Positions 18,124 through 27,401 of a stretch of 64,000 nt of DNA are shown here, piece after piece. The notes beneath the pieces were generated by a model. That model ran no database searches, was not told the origin of the DNA, and saw only the letters and a program-made list of their open reading frames with translations. The translations under genes and the position numbers were made by a program. The number at the start of each line of letters is the position of its first letter. Position 1 is the stretch's first letter. This stretch comes from Paraburkholderia panacisoli (GTDB taxonomy: Bacteria; Pseudomonadota; Gammaproteobacteria; Burkholderiales; Burkholderiaceae). The stretch spans positions 401,365-465,364 of the forward strand of contig NZ_VTUZ01000003.1 in NCBI RefSeq assembly GCF_008369935.1, read 5' to 3'.

Positions 18124-18921
18124 TCAATGCGAAGACGTGAGCAGGAAGCCGATCGCCTCCCGCCACCAGGTTTCGTCGACGCGGCCAATCCAGTCGTTAT
18201 GTTCAGCCGCTTTCACCACCACCAGTTGTCTCGGCTCGGCCAGCGAGTTGTAGAGCGCTTCACCGAAGCGCGGAGGGACGATGCTATCGCGTTCCGCAAC
18301 CACGACGAGAACAGGGTGGCCGAACGACGCCAGGTGGGTCACGCTGTCGTATTGGTCACGCAGCAGCCACTTCACGGGCAGCCACGGATAGTGATAAGCG
18401 GCGACGTGCTCGAGCCGATCCCATGGCGTGATGAGCAGCAAGCCACCGGTCTTGTCGCGTTCACGCGAGCCGGCCGCAGCCGCCACGCCGGCCCCGAGCG
18501 ATTCGCCGATGACCAGCAGCGGCGCGCCATAGAGGCGATACGCCAGCGCGATGGTCTGTTGGGCATCAGCGACCAGACTCTCTTCGCCCGGTGTGCCGTC
18601 GCGCGGCCCGTAGCCTGGATATTCGGCGAGGATCACCCGCAGTCCGAGCCGGGTGAGCGCTGCGGCGTAGAACGAACGGTGTCCGGCATGCCCTGCATTG
18701 CCATGAAAGACGATGGCGGTGGCGCGCGCGGATCCGGCCGGTTCGGCCACGAGGCCCCGGAACGCCTCAGGTGTCGGCCAGGCGCGAAGTCCACTGGAAA
18801 CGACGTCCGCGGTTGCAGCCTTCTCAGGGAAGTAGATAAAACGATCCTGCAAGATGGCGACTCCTGCGAACACAATCAGGCACGCAACGGTGAGACGCAA
18901 CATCAACCCGGTGAAATTCAT
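18124..18921 (-). CDS. Alpha/beta hydrolase, membrane-anchored
   Basis: A 265-residue serine hydrolase. An N-terminal hydrophobic helix (LMLRLTVACLIVFAGVAIL) followed by RFIYFPEKAA is typical of the YfhR/BEM46-like membrane-anchored family. Catalytic elements are the oxyanion region FHGNAGHAGHRSF, the nucleophile elbow GESLGAG (Ser near residue 140), an Asp in VVVAERDSIVPP and a His in KAAEHNDWIG. The substrate is unknown; this family includes esterases and thioesterase-like enzymes. It is the first gene of the apparent three-gene minus-strand operon. Confidence 0.85.
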   Translation of the reverse strand: MNFTGLMLRLTVACLIVFAGVAILQDRFIYFPEKAATADVVSSGLRAWPTPEAFRGLVAEPAGSARATAIVFHGNAGHAGHRSFYAAALTRLGLRVILAEYPGYGPRDGTPGEESLVADAQQTIALAYRLYGAPLLVIGESLGAGVAAAAGSRERDKTGGLLLITPWDRLEHVAAYHYPWLPVKWLLRDQYDSVTHLASFGHPVLVVVAERDSIVPPRFGEALYNSLAEPRQLVVVKAAEHNDWIGRVDETWWREAIGFLLTSSH

Positions 18922-19149
18922 CGCCTTGAGCGCGTTCCATCGATCTTTTCAGTAGTGCAGCCAGTTTAGCGCGCATTCGCCGTCGCTCAGGTCCAGGCGT
19001 GTCGTCCCGGGCCTCGCACTGACCGGCGCCGGGCGGGACGGCTCCAAGACAGCAGGCAGGTGGCAACGGCGCTTCGTGTTTGCACAGGGAGCCGTGGCCC
19101 CGCCTTGCGCTGGCATACTTAAGCGAATCACATCGCCGGGAACATCGAC

Positions 19150-20033
19150 ATGACTGCCGACCTTGCGCACTCTCGGTGGACCTGCGGCGCGCCTTTAGCC
19201 GCTGCGCATGCCGCCGGCCGCCCGCTGGTGGCGCTGGAATCGACCATCATTGCCCACGGCATACCTTGTCCGGAGAACATTCGCACTGCGCGCGAAGTGG
19301 AGGCCTTGATACCTGACCTGGGCGCCGAGCCCGCAATTTTCGCGCTGATCGGTGGGCGAATCCACGTCGGCCTCTTGGACGACGATCTGGAACTGATCGG
19401 CCGCTCGGACCAGGTGCACAGGGTCAGCCGTCGCGACTTGCCGGCCGTGCTGGCCGGCGGGCTCGGCGCTACGACAGTGGCTGGCACGATGAATTGTGCC
19501 GCCCTGGCCGGCGTCGAAGTCTTCATTACCAGAGGCATTGGCGGCGTGCACCGGGGCGCGCCGGAACACCTTCGACATTTCGGCCGACCTGCAGGAACTG
19601 GCGAGGACCTCCGTGGCGGTGGTCTGTGCCGGTGCTCAGTTGCGAGCAGGACAATTTCGCTGCGTTTTACACGCGCGACAGCGGCCTTCGCGCGGACTTC
19701 AGGCTGGACGACGCAGCGCAGCAGGCTCGCTTCATCCGCACGAAGTGGGACCTGGGCCTCGTGGGTGGTGTGGCATTGAGCGCTCCGGTGCCGCAAGCGG
19801 CAGCGATGTGGTCGGAAGAGATCGACGCGCCGACGGAGCAGGCGCTTGCCGAGGCCGCGGCTGAAGGAATCACCGGTAAAGCCGTGACACCCTTCCTGCT
19901 GGCTCGCATCAAGGCACTGACGGGTGGACGCAGCCTGACGACAAACATCGCGCTCGTGAAACACAATGCCGAAGTGGGGGCAAGACTGGCGCTGGCGTTG
20001 GCGCACGCCGGGAGCAGGGCAGACGCGGCGTAG
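19150..20033 (+). pseudogene. psuG: Pseudouridine-5'-phosphate glycosidase, disrupted
   Basis: Intact PsuG cleaves pseudouridine 5'-phosphate to uracil and ribose 5-phosphate. The frame starts at 19150 with ALESTIIAHGIPCPEN and continues through GLGATTVAGTMNCAALAGVE and RGIGGVHRGA. Near 19560 two bases appear to be missing and the sense moves to the next frame (TFDISADLQELARTSVAVVC). Near 19635 about 25 codons are lost (the 'KSILDIGLTLEYLET' part of homologues) and the third frame takes over (FAAFYTRDSGLRADFRLD, GKAVTPFLLARIKALTGGRS) to the TAG at 20031-20033. No psuK kinase gene is adjacent. The gene is expected to be inactive. Confidence 0.85.
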
Positions 20034-20274
20034 CCACCGGGCATCCGCTCCCCATCAGGCTTCGCGTCAGCTTCCAACGTCCGCTCCTGGCGTGCGCCGC
20101 GCAACGGTGGCGCTTTCCAGCGTGCCTGTCCCGCCGGCAACCGTGAGCCGGCGACAGTCAAAGTCCGAGCGACGGCGAGCGGCCTCGTTGTTTTATCATC
20201 GGACCGGACTCGGCCCAAGAGCGGACCCTACGCCGAACTAACCGAGAGTCCGCTTTGCGACGCGTCGCGCACGC

Positions 20275-20841
20275 CTAGTTGCCTATACTCGCCGGTGCTG
20301 CTGTTGAGCCGCGAATAACGAGCTTCGGCGCCGAAGTATGGATGACAGTTGTCTCTGTCGCGCGCCCGTTCATGAGATCGATAAGTAAGCCGATGCCTTT
20401 CTCCGCCAACTCGGCGGTGGGAATGGCAACGGTTGTCAATCCGGGCCGCGATTGTCTGGCAGGAACGATGTCGGTGATACTCACTACCGACAAATCATGC
20501 GGCACCGAGTACCCAAGGTCCGAGGCGGCGTTCAACACGCCCAAGGCGGGGAGATCATTGGACACAAAGATTGCCGTCAAATCAGGTCGAGCAGACAGCA
20601 AGTCCGTCGCGGCCCGATACCCGTCGTCGAATGAGTCTTCCGTGAAACGCTCGTCAGATGCCAAACGACGAATCTTCGTTTCGCGCATCACTTCTTGATA
20701 CCCCGCGTAACGAGCGCTGTGAATTCCATTCTTTCGACTGCCAATGATTGCACCAATACGCCGATGCCCCAACTCGACAAGATGCCTGACCGCAAGTTTT
20801 GCGGCGCCCTTGGAGTCGAACGTTACGCACGGGATATGCAC
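20275..20841 (-). pseudogene. LacI family regulator, truncated (ligand-binding half only)
   Basis: The frame encodes the second half of a LacI/GalR-type regulator: VTFDSKGAAKLAVRHLVELG, HRRIGAIIGS, TAIFVSNDLPALGVLNAASD, LGYSVPHDLSVVSITD and the end with TVIHTSAPKLVIRGST. The helix-turn-helix DNA-binding domain and first ligand subdomain are absent. The homology stops at about 20841, exactly where a binding-protein fragment begins on the opposite strand. Intact, it would have repressed the divergent sugar operon; without the DNA-binding domain it cannot do so, so the downstream genes have lost their local regulator. Confidence 0.85.
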
Positions 20842-20842
20842 G

Positions 20843-21425
20843 CGTGAAGAACGTGTATCTGGCCTGGAAGACGCTGATCGACAACAAGTACTTCATCGAA
20901 AATCCGCTGTCGTACAGCCTCGACTCGGTGCAGCCGCTCTACATTCAAGGCCAGGCTGCGATGATGCTCATGGGCACGTTCCTGTCGCCTGGCTTGCCTC
21001 CGGCGACAAAATCTCAGACTGGTTTCTTCAAATTCCCGACAGTGGACCCAAAGGTGACGCCGGCGGAAGATGGTTCCGCCGAATGTCTGAACATCCCGAT
21101 GCGAGCAGCAAGCAAGGCCGATGCGCGGAAGTTCCTTGTGTTCATGGGGCAACCTGATAACGACGCAGCGCTCGCCAAGGGAGTGGGCACCTTGCCCGCC
21201 AACAACAAGGCGGCCATGCCCGATGACCCAATCGCCAAGATCGGCTTTCAGATCCTGTCACAGACGACAGGTGGTGTCGCTCAGTTTTACGACCGCGACA
21301 TGACCAAGGAAATGGCCGACGAGGGCATGAAGGGGATGCAGCGATTCATCAGCGATCCGTCGAAGCTCGACGCTATTCTTGGCGACCTCGAAAAGATGCG
21401 CAGGCGCGTCTACAGCAAGTCGTGA
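20843..21425 (+). pseudogene. Sugar ABC transporter substrate-binding protein, C-terminal half only
   Basis: The frame reads VKNVYLAWKTLIDNKYFIEN, then GQAAMMLMGTFLSPGLPP, ECLNIPMRAASKADARKFLV, and ends KSTM-like at the stop before the permease gene. This is the C-terminal half of an MalE/UgpB-type solute-binding protein. The signal peptide and N-terminal lobe are missing; homology starts at the junction with the truncated lacI gene. Without export signal or N-lobe it cannot deliver sugar to the two intact permeases that follow. Confidence 0.85.
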
Positions 21426-21441
21426 TCACACGAGAGTTCAG

Positions 21442-22389
21442 ATGGCCACAGCCGAAACGAGAGAGTCGGTGAGCCAAGGCTCGCCAACGGATCAGCACCG
21501 CCACATCCGCCGCTCGTCAGAGTCACGGCGGTCGGCACCCCTTGCCCGGCAGCGCAAACGAGCTGCTTTGCTGTTTCTGCTACCCGCGTGCACGATGTTC
21601 TGTATCTATGTGATCTATCCGATCATCAGCAGCATCGTGCTCAGCTTTTTCAACTGGGACGGAATGAGCGACAAGGTGTTCGTCGGACTGGCGAACTACA
21701 GCGAGTTGCTTCATACCGACACGTTCTATGTTGCCTTGAAGAACAATCTCTTGTGGCTCGTCCTATTTCTGCTCGCCCCGCCAATCGGACTGGCGTTTGC
21801 ACTGTATCTGAACCAGAGTGTGACGGGCATGCGGTTGATCAAGTCGCTGTTCTTTTCTCCATTCGTGCTGTCAGGCGTCGTGGTCGGTCTCGTCTTCAGC
21901 TGGTTTTACGATCCGGCGTTCGGTCTGTTGAAGCTCATTGTTGGGCACGGCATTCCGGTGCTTGGTGACGAGCGTTACGCCCCTTTCGGTGTGATCGCCG
22001 CAGCGCTTTGGCCGCAGATCCCGTTCTGCATGCTGCTCTACCTCACCAACCTCACGAGCATCAACCCCGAGATCATCGAAGCGGGAAGGATGGAGGGCGC
22101 AACGGGCTGGTCGCTACTCTGGCACGTTGTGCTCCCTCAACTGCGCCCGGCAACTTTTCTATCTGTCGTGCTCACCATCATCGGTGCGCTCCGAAGCTTC
22201 GACCTGATTGCCGTGATGACAGGCGGAGGCCCGTTCGACAGTTCAACAGTGTTGGCCTATTTCATGTACGACCAGGCCATCAAGTATTTCAGGTTTGGTT
22301 ATTCGGCGGCCATTGCAGTCGTGTTGTTCTTGATCATGCTGGTCTTCATCGTGTACCAGCTACGCCGGCTCCTTCACGCCGACCGATAA
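21442..22389 (+). CDS. Carbohydrate ABC transporter permease (MalF/UgpA type)
   Basis: A 315-residue inner-membrane permease with about six helices. It has the MalF-type N-terminus (LFLLPACTMFCIYVIYPIIS) and the cytoplasmic EAA loop EAGRMEGATGWSLLWHVVLP near residue 214 that contacts the ATPase. The ATG at 21442 follows GAGAG by eight bases; the open frame further upstream overlaps the binding-protein remnant and is ignored. It forms an operon with the second permease 14 bases downstream and the beta-galactosidase. No ATP-binding gene is nearby, so a shared MsiK/UgpC-like ATPase elsewhere would be required. Confidence 0.9.
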   Translation: MATAETRESVSQGSPTDQHRHIRRSSESRRSAPLARQRKRAALLFLLPACTMFCIYVIYPIISSIVLSFFNWDGMSDKVFVGLANYSELLHTDTFYVALKNNLLWLVLFLLAPPIGLAFALYLNQSVTGMRLIKSLFFSPFVLSGVVVGLVFSWFYDPAFGLLKLIVGHGIPVLGDERYAPFGVIAAALWPQIPFCMLLYLTNLTSINPEIIEAGRMEGATGWSLLWHVVLPQLRPATFLSVVLTIIGALRSFDLIAVMTGGGPFDSSTVLAYFMYDQAIKYFRFGYSAAIAVVLFLIMLVFIVYQLRRLLHADR

Positions 22390-22403
22390 CAGAGGAATCG
22401 CAC

Positions 22404-23255
22404 ATGTATCCCACTCCGGTGAGCCGTTGGAGCCCGATGAGCCGCAAGGTCTACAAAACCTCGCTGCCGATCGCGCTTGTAATCTGGTTGCTGCCACTGA
22501 TTGCGGTCTTCGTCACGTCGGTTCGTTCGACGGACGATCTGACCAACGGCAACTATTGGGGGTGGCCTGAAAGGGTTGCGCTGGTGGAGAACTACCGCAC
22601 GGTACTCTTCAGTTCCCCCATGCTTCACTATTTCCTGAACAGTTGGCTCATCACGGTGCCTTCAGTCGTCGGATCCATTGCACTGGCTGCAATGGCTGGA
22701 TTTGCGCTGGCGACGTATCCGTTCAAGGGCAATAACAGCATTTTGGGTATCTTCGTGGCCGGTAACTTTGTTCCGATCCAGGTGCTCATGATCCCCGTGC
22801 GTCAATTGACGCTTCAACTTGGATTGTTCAACACACTCGAAGGACTGATCCTTTTCCACATTTCGTTCCAAACCGGGTTTTGCACGTTGTTCCTGCGAAA
22901 CTTCATCAAAGAACTCCCGTATGAGCTCGTTGAAGCAGCGCGGATCGAAGGTGCCACCGAGTGGCAATTGTTTTACCGGATCATCCTGCCGTTGATCGCG
23001 CCCGCCCTCGCGGCGCTTGCCATCCTCGTGTTCACATTTGTTTGGAATGACTATTTCTGGGCACTTTGCTTGACACAGGGCGATGACGCGGCCCCCATCA
23101 CGGTCGGGGTAGCAGCGCTCAAGGGGCAGTGGACGACCGCCTGGAATCTCGTGTCGGCGGGTTCGCTCCTCGCAGCCCTTCCGTCCGTCGTCATCTTCTT
23201 CGCGATGCAAAAGCACTTTATCGCCGGTTTGACATTCGGCGCAACGAAGGGCTGA
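22404..23255 (+). CDS. Carbohydrate ABC transporter permease (MalG/UgpE type)
   Basis: A 283-residue inner-membrane permease, partner of the gene just upstream. It has six hydrophobic segments and the EAA loop VEAARIEGATEWQLFYRIIL. The start at 22404 has AGAGGAA seven bases upstream. Because the binding-protein gene is truncated, the transporter is probably non-functional unless a paralogous binding protein substitutes. Expected substrate, from the neighbouring GH42 gene, is a galactoside or oligosaccharide. Confidence 0.9.
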   Translation: MYPTPVSRWSPMSRKVYKTSLPIALVIWLLPLIAVFVTSVRSTDDLTNGNYWGWPERVALVENYRTVLFSSPMLHYFLNSWLITVPSVVGSIALAAMAGFALATYPFKGNNSILGIFVAGNFVPIQVLMIPVRQLTLQLGLFNTLEGLILFHISFQTGFCTLFLRNFIKELPYELVEAARIEGATEWQLFYRIILPLIAPALAALAILVFTFVWNDYFWALCLTQGDDAAPITVGVAALKGQWTTAWNLVSAGSLLAALPSVVIFFAMQKHFIAGLTFGATKG

Positions 23256-23340
23256 GCGAATACCTATCGTCGATGGGATGCGGGCGCCGATCTCGCAGGG
23301 CGCGACGTGTCCCTAACATTTGACAAAAAGGAATCTGTCC

Positions 23341-25350
23341 ATGAATGTCGGCGTCGATTACTATCCCGAGCATTGGGATGTTTCGTTGTGGGAGCAAGAT
23401 GCCAGGCAGATGCAGGACGCCGGTATCACCCTTGTTCGCCTGGCTGAATTCGCGTGGTCGCGGCTTGAACCGACGGAGGGTAACTTCGATTTCGAATGGC
23501 TCGACCAGGCGATTGCCGTGTTGGCGCGGCATGGAATAGAAGTGGTGATTGGAACTCCGACCGCAACGCCACCGGTCTGGTTGACTCACAACTATCCGGA
23601 CGTTCTGCCTGTCGATAACAAAGGCAACGCGATTTTCGCTGGCGTGCGACTTCACCGTTGCTACAACAGCCCGTCGCTTCGCAAGTTCGGTGAGCGCATC
23701 ATCGAGCAGATCACGCGGCGTGATGCGTCGCATCCGGCCGTCATCGGTTGGCAAACCGACAATGAATTGGCGGCGAACGATTGCCACTGCGAAAACTGCA
23801 CGCGTTTGTTCCGTGGCTGGCTGCAGAAAAAGTATGAATCGTTGGAGACCCTGAATCACGAATGGGGCACCGTCGTCTGGAGCGGGGAATACAGCGACTG
23901 GGAACAGGTGAAGACACCACTTGGCGGTTCACCGCATCTCAATCCTTCATTCTTGCTCGACTTCCGGCGGTTCTCATCCAACGCGGTCGCCGACTTCAAT
24001 CGATTCCAGGCGGCACTGATCCGAAAAAATAGTTCGGGCAAGTTCGTGACGCACAATCTGTGGGGATATCCCGTCACCGCTGACTACTATGACATGTTTG
24101 ACAGCATGGACTTTGCGTCTGTCGACTATTACCCCGCGACCGACTTCCTGGACGACTCGAAGTCGAAGATGTACCACGGCGCATTGACTCTCGATCTCGC
24201 GCGTGGCGTAAAGCGTCAGAACTTCTGGGTAATGGAGCAACTTAGCGGGACGCCAGGCTGTTGGTACCCCATGTCTCGCACGCCGTTCCCGGGCATGATC
24301 CGCGCGTATGCATGGCAAAGCGTTTCGCGCGGCGCTGATGCGATTGTCCAGTTTCGTTGGCGCTCGGCGCGTATCGGTGCGGAGCAGTTCTGGCACGGAC
24401 TTTTGGACCACCACGGGCAGCCCGGCCGCCGTTTCGAAGAGTTTGTTCAGTTTAGCCGGGAAGCCAGGAAGCTCGCTCCGCTGCTTGAGGACACAACGCT
24501 CAAGCACGACGTAGCCATGCTTTTCTCACACGAGCAGCTAAACGCTTTCCAGATCCAGCCGCAGGCTGATGGTTTCGACTACCTCGGCAACTTCAAACGG
24601 TTCCATTCGGCGTTTCTGCGAATGGGTGTTGGCGTGGACGTCATTAACTGGAGGGAAGACTTCCGCGGCTACAAGCTTGTTGTCGCGCCGATGCTGTATT
24701 TGATCGATGACGCCATAGCGGGGAAACTCAAGGGATATGTCGAGAACGGCGGCACCCTCGTACTGACGACACGATCCGGCGTCAAGAACATGAACAATGT
24801 TTGCTTGCCTGACCGGCTCCCAAATCTATTAACCGATCTCGCTGGCGTGTATGTCGATGAATACGATCCTGTTGGCAAGGATGTGCAGAACCTGATTCTC
24901 GCCACTGGCGAGGGGCTCGCAAGCAGCCAGTGGTGCGACCTCCTGACTCCTCTCACAGCAGAAACGTTGGCGACGTACGCAAGCGAATATTTCGCGGGCG
25001 AAGCGGCTGTGACTCGAAACGCCTTTGGTCACGGCGCTGTGTACTACATCGGCACGGTCCTCGACGAGAGGGGGAGTCAGGTGCTGATGAAGCGCGTCGC
25101 CGGTGACGCGGGCATCGACTGCGAGCTTGAGCTTCCTGATGGTGTGGAAGTCGCGATCAGGAGTTCAGAGGAGAGGCGGGTTGTCTTCGTGCTGAACCTT
25201 TCCAGGGAGCCGAAAGAAGTCTCGCTACCAGCCCGCAACTACGTGAGCGCGCTTTCGGATCGTCGCATTCTTGGTGAGAGCTTAAAGCTCGAGCCGGGGG
25301 GCGTGGAAATACTTGTTGAGGTGAACTCCACGGTGACCGCGAGCGCTTAA
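23341..25350 (+). CDS. Beta-galactosidase, glycoside hydrolase family 42
   Basis: A 669-residue cytoplasmic GH42 enzyme that hydrolyses terminal beta-galactosides. The (beta/alpha)8 barrel starts with GVDYYPEHWDVSLWEQDARQ; the acid/base Glu is residue 142 in WQTDNEL and the nucleophile Glu is residue 299 in WVMEQLSG. The Cys cluster CHCENC near 148-153 with an earlier Cys (RCYN) matches the GH42 zinc site. The trimerisation domain follows (VVAPMLYLIDDAIAGKLKGY) and the C-terminal beta domain ends in VEVNSTVTASA. Size is normal (about 650-700). AAGGA eight bases before the ATG at 23341 decides the start over an upstream TTG. It is the last gene of the sugar operon and looks intact. Confidence 0.92.
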   Translation: MNVGVDYYPEHWDVSLWEQDARQMQDAGITLVRLAEFAWSRLEPTEGNFDFEWLDQAIAVLARHGIEVVIGTPTATPPVWLTHNYPDVLPVDNKGNAIFAGVRLHRCYNSPSLRKFGERIIEQITRRDASHPAVIGWQTDNELAANDCHCENCTRLFRGWLQKKYESLETLNHEWGTVVWSGEYSDWEQVKTPLGGSPHLNPSFLLDFRRFSSNAVADFNRFQAALIRKNSSGKFVTHNLWGYPVTADYYDMFDSMDFASVDYYPATDFLDDSKSKMYHGALTLDLARGVKRQNFWVMEQLSGTPGCWYPMSRTPFPGMIRAYAWQSVSRGADAIVQFRWRSARIGAEQFWHGLLDHHGQPGRRFEEFVQFSREARKLAPLLEDTTLKHDVAMLFSHEQLNAFQIQPQADGFDYLGNFKRFHSAFLRMGVGVDVINWREDFRGYKLVVAPMLYLIDDAIAGKLKGYVENGGTLVLTTRSGVKNMNNVCLPDRLPNLLTDLAGVYVDEYDPVGKDVQNLILATGEGLASSQWCDLLTPLTAETLATYASEYFAGEAAVTRNAFGHGAVYYIGTVLDERGSQVLMKRVAGDAGIDCELELPDGVEVAIRSSEERRVVFVLNLSREPKEVSLPARNYVSALSDRRILGESLKLEPGGVEILVEVNSTVTASA

Positions 25351-26060
25351 CTGATGCCCCGGTTTCGCTATATGTCGACTGACAAGCGATCGCCAGGGGT
25401 CCCGGCCGCGGCGCACGGCCGGCCGGGACGGCAACGTGTCAGCATCTTCCGATGCTCGAGATCCAGGTGCTGTGAATGTGACACTTGCGGACCGTGACTT
25501 ATTTGGGACGCGACGAATAGCGCGCATTGCGGTGTGCAAACGATTCTGTCGTTCAACCATTATCTTCTCGCCAACATCGGTACGACTTTTTCCGGCCGCG
25601 TTAATACTTAAAAGCTGTCGTCTCTCGGAGTCGCGTGGCGGGCGACGCTCGCTTCTTCGTCGCGGTCTGAGTGGCTGCTTTTTAGCGGACGTTCGCGCGT
25701 GCCCGGTAGCGGATCAATGCAAGGGCTCGGTTGTCGCTCGTGTGTCGCACTCTTGTGACGTCGATCCAGATTTGCGTGGAGTGGAACGCGGACGGGGTGC
25801 CGGCGATCGCGGTCGATGAAGTGCTCCATGCGCCGCCGCTCGTGTTCGCGCTGTTGAAGCGGTCGGCTGTCGGGAATCGGCACCGGCGTCCCGGATGGGT
25901 GCCGTGCGCAACGGTTGATGCGATGGTTTACTGCCGGCCATGACGTGCGTCGCCGCTTGCGCGATCGTCGAACCGAACCGCCCTCATTAAAACCGCCGTC
26001 GCCTGGTTCGTCTTCAAGACGTGCGCGTCGCTCGACGCGCGGCCGGTAGAGAGAAGCGGG
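25351..26060. other. Intergenic region with a strong hairpin, no gene recognised
   Basis: About 710 bases between the beta-galactosidase and the type VI cargo module. It includes a 10-bp perfect stem (GTCCCGGCCG / CGGCCGGGAC, 25399-25429, 11-base loop) about 50 bases after the galactosidase stop, without a T-tract. No VgrG or DUF4123 fragment is visible upstream of the effector. Confidence 0.5.
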
Positions 26061-26939
26061 ATGAGTTGCACGGTCTTCGCGGAGGGCATGGGGTTCTTTC
26101 ATCGCGGCAGCGGCGGCAAGGGCGTCGCGCCCGGCGATGTCTGCCTGTCTCCGCCGCCGCCGCCGGGTGTGCCCGCGCCCGTGCCCTACGTGAACATGCT
26201 TCAGGCAAGCGACCTCACCAAAGGCAGCAAGTCGGTGATGATCGACGGCGAACCGACCGCGCTCGAAGACACCTCGGAAATCTCGACCAGCACCGGCAAC
26301 GAAGCAGGCACGCAGGGCGGCGGCGTCGTCACGCACAAGACGAAGGGCGTGGGCTCGTTCAAGTCGTGGTGCCGGTCGGTGCTGGTCGAGGGCAAGGGCG
26401 TCGCCTGCCACGGCGACATGATGATCCAGAACACCGCGTGCGATCCGCCGAACTGCGTCGATGCGGCGGCGGTCACGCGCTTTCGCAAGGCGCTCGGCAA
26501 GAAGGCGGACAAGCCGTGTCCGCCGTATGACCGCGACACTCACTCGCCGGACATCACCGCCGCTCAGGAGAAGAAAGTCAAAAACAAAAAGTGTTGGGAA
26601 TGCAGCCGGCAGTTCCGCGCGGGCGAAACGCCGCTCACCGTCAATCCCCAGAACCCGAGCCAATGGGGCGGCTGGCTGCGTAGCCAGAACGAGTACGTGT
26701 CGCGGCGCGGCGGCGCCTACAAAGACAAGGACCAGACGGAGATGACGCCGGATCATCAGCCGCCGTTGTGCGTCGCCTGGGCGATGGGCGGGTGTCATCT
26801 GCGGCCGCAGCCGCCGCCCAAGGGTTTCAAAAAAAAGATGTCGCAATCGAGCATGGTCAAGCCGCATTGCCGGCGGCACTCGAACTCGCAAGGCTCGCAG
26901 GCGCGGGCTTATGCGGGGCGGATCGTCAGCCGCCGATGA
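26061..26939 (+). CDS. PAAR-like (DUF4150) type VI effector with C-terminal HNH-like nuclease domain
   Basis: A 292-residue two-part protein. Residues 1-130 are the DUF4150 PAAR-like fold (GGKGVAPGDVCLSPPPPPG, PVPYVNMLQASDLTKGSKSV, GVACHGDMMIQNTAC), which sits on the tip of the VgrG spike. Residues 175-292 are a Cys/His-rich toxin-like domain: CWECSRQFRAGE, then TPDHQPPLCVAWAMGGCH and VKPHCRRHSNSQGSQARAY. The Asp-His dyad followed by His/Asn-rich ends resembles HNH/GHH-type nuclease toxins with a zinc-stabilised fold. It would be delivered by type VI secretion into rival cells. Two small genes that look like immunity proteins follow at 24 bp and one-base overlap. Toxic activity is inference from domain layout. 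Confidence 0.8.
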   Translation: MSCTVFAEGMGFFHRGSGGKGVAPGDVCLSPPPPPGVPAPVPYVNMLQASDLTKGSKSVMIDGEPTALEDTSEISTSTGNEAGTQGGGVVTHKTKGVGSFKSWCRSVLVEGKGVACHGDMMIQNTACDPPNCVDAAAVTRFRKALGKKADKPCPPYDRDTHSPDITAAQEKKVKNKKCWECSRQFRAGETPLTVNPQNPSQWGGWLRSQNEYVSRRGGAYKDKDQTEMTPDHQPPLCVAWAMGGCHLRPQPPPKGFKKKMSQSSMVKPHCRRHSNSQGSQARAYAGRIVSRR

Positions 26940-26963
26940 ATCCACCGAACACGCGGAGACGCG

Positions 26964-27401
26964 ATGAACGACGCCTACAGGCAGCTTCAGCAGAACTATA
27001 TCGACGCGATGCGTGCGGTAACGCCGGACATCATCGCCTGGTGGGAAGCGCACTGTCCGTACCGCTGGACGGAGCCGGTGCCCGCCGCCGCGATGGCGCC
27101 GTTCCATCGCCGCTGGCCGGCGGGGCCGGCAGGACATCCGCGCATCATTGCGATCTTTCGTCAGTATTTCTTCGCCGTCGACGATCTCAATGACGAGTAC
27201 GCGGCGGCGAACGCAGCCGACGCGGACGGCGAGGATGAGGATGTCTGGGGCGAGGACGTCCCGCCGCCCGACATCGCGTATGTCCGGCCGGCCGATCTGC
27301 TCATCGACGATCTGGCCAATGCCGCGCCCGACCTGTACGAGATCATGCAGGGTTTCGTGTTCGTGCCGATAGGATCCGATCCGGAAGGAGGGATGTGCTG
27401 A
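26964..27401 (+). CDS. Putative immunity protein 1 of the type VI effector
   Basis: A 145-residue acidic protein directly after the effector gene, with GGAGA seven bases before its ATG. It has the pattern IIAIFRQYFFAVDDLNDEYA, an acidic middle (ADADGEDEDVWGEDVPPPD) and an end PADLLIDDLANAAPDLYEIM ... VFVPIGSDPEGGMC. The next protein shares the same ending and the same aromatic-Asp-Asp core, so they are tandem paralogues. Strong acidity and position fit an immunity protein that covers the basic, nucleic-acid-binding toxin domain. It has no signal peptide, so it acts in the cytoplasm, as needed for a nuclease. Role is inferred. Confidence 0.6.
   Translation: MNDAYRQLQQNYIDAMRAVTPDIIAWWEAHCPYRWTEPVPAAAMAPFHRRWPAGPAGHPRIIAIFRQYFFAVDDLNDEYAAANAADADGEDEDVWGEDVPPPDIAYVRPADLLIDDLANAAPDLYEIMQGFVFVPIGSDPEGGMC

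Noticed and set aside
25399..25429. Strong GC hairpin as a terminator of the galactosidase operon
   Set aside because: It is followed by GGCAACG, with no T-tract, so intrinsic termination is not supported.
25608..27137. A 509-codon open frame on the minus strand opposite the DUF4150 effector
   Set aside because: It is Arg/His-rich with no domain, and lies antisense to a well-supported gene; a typical shadow in GC-rich DNA.
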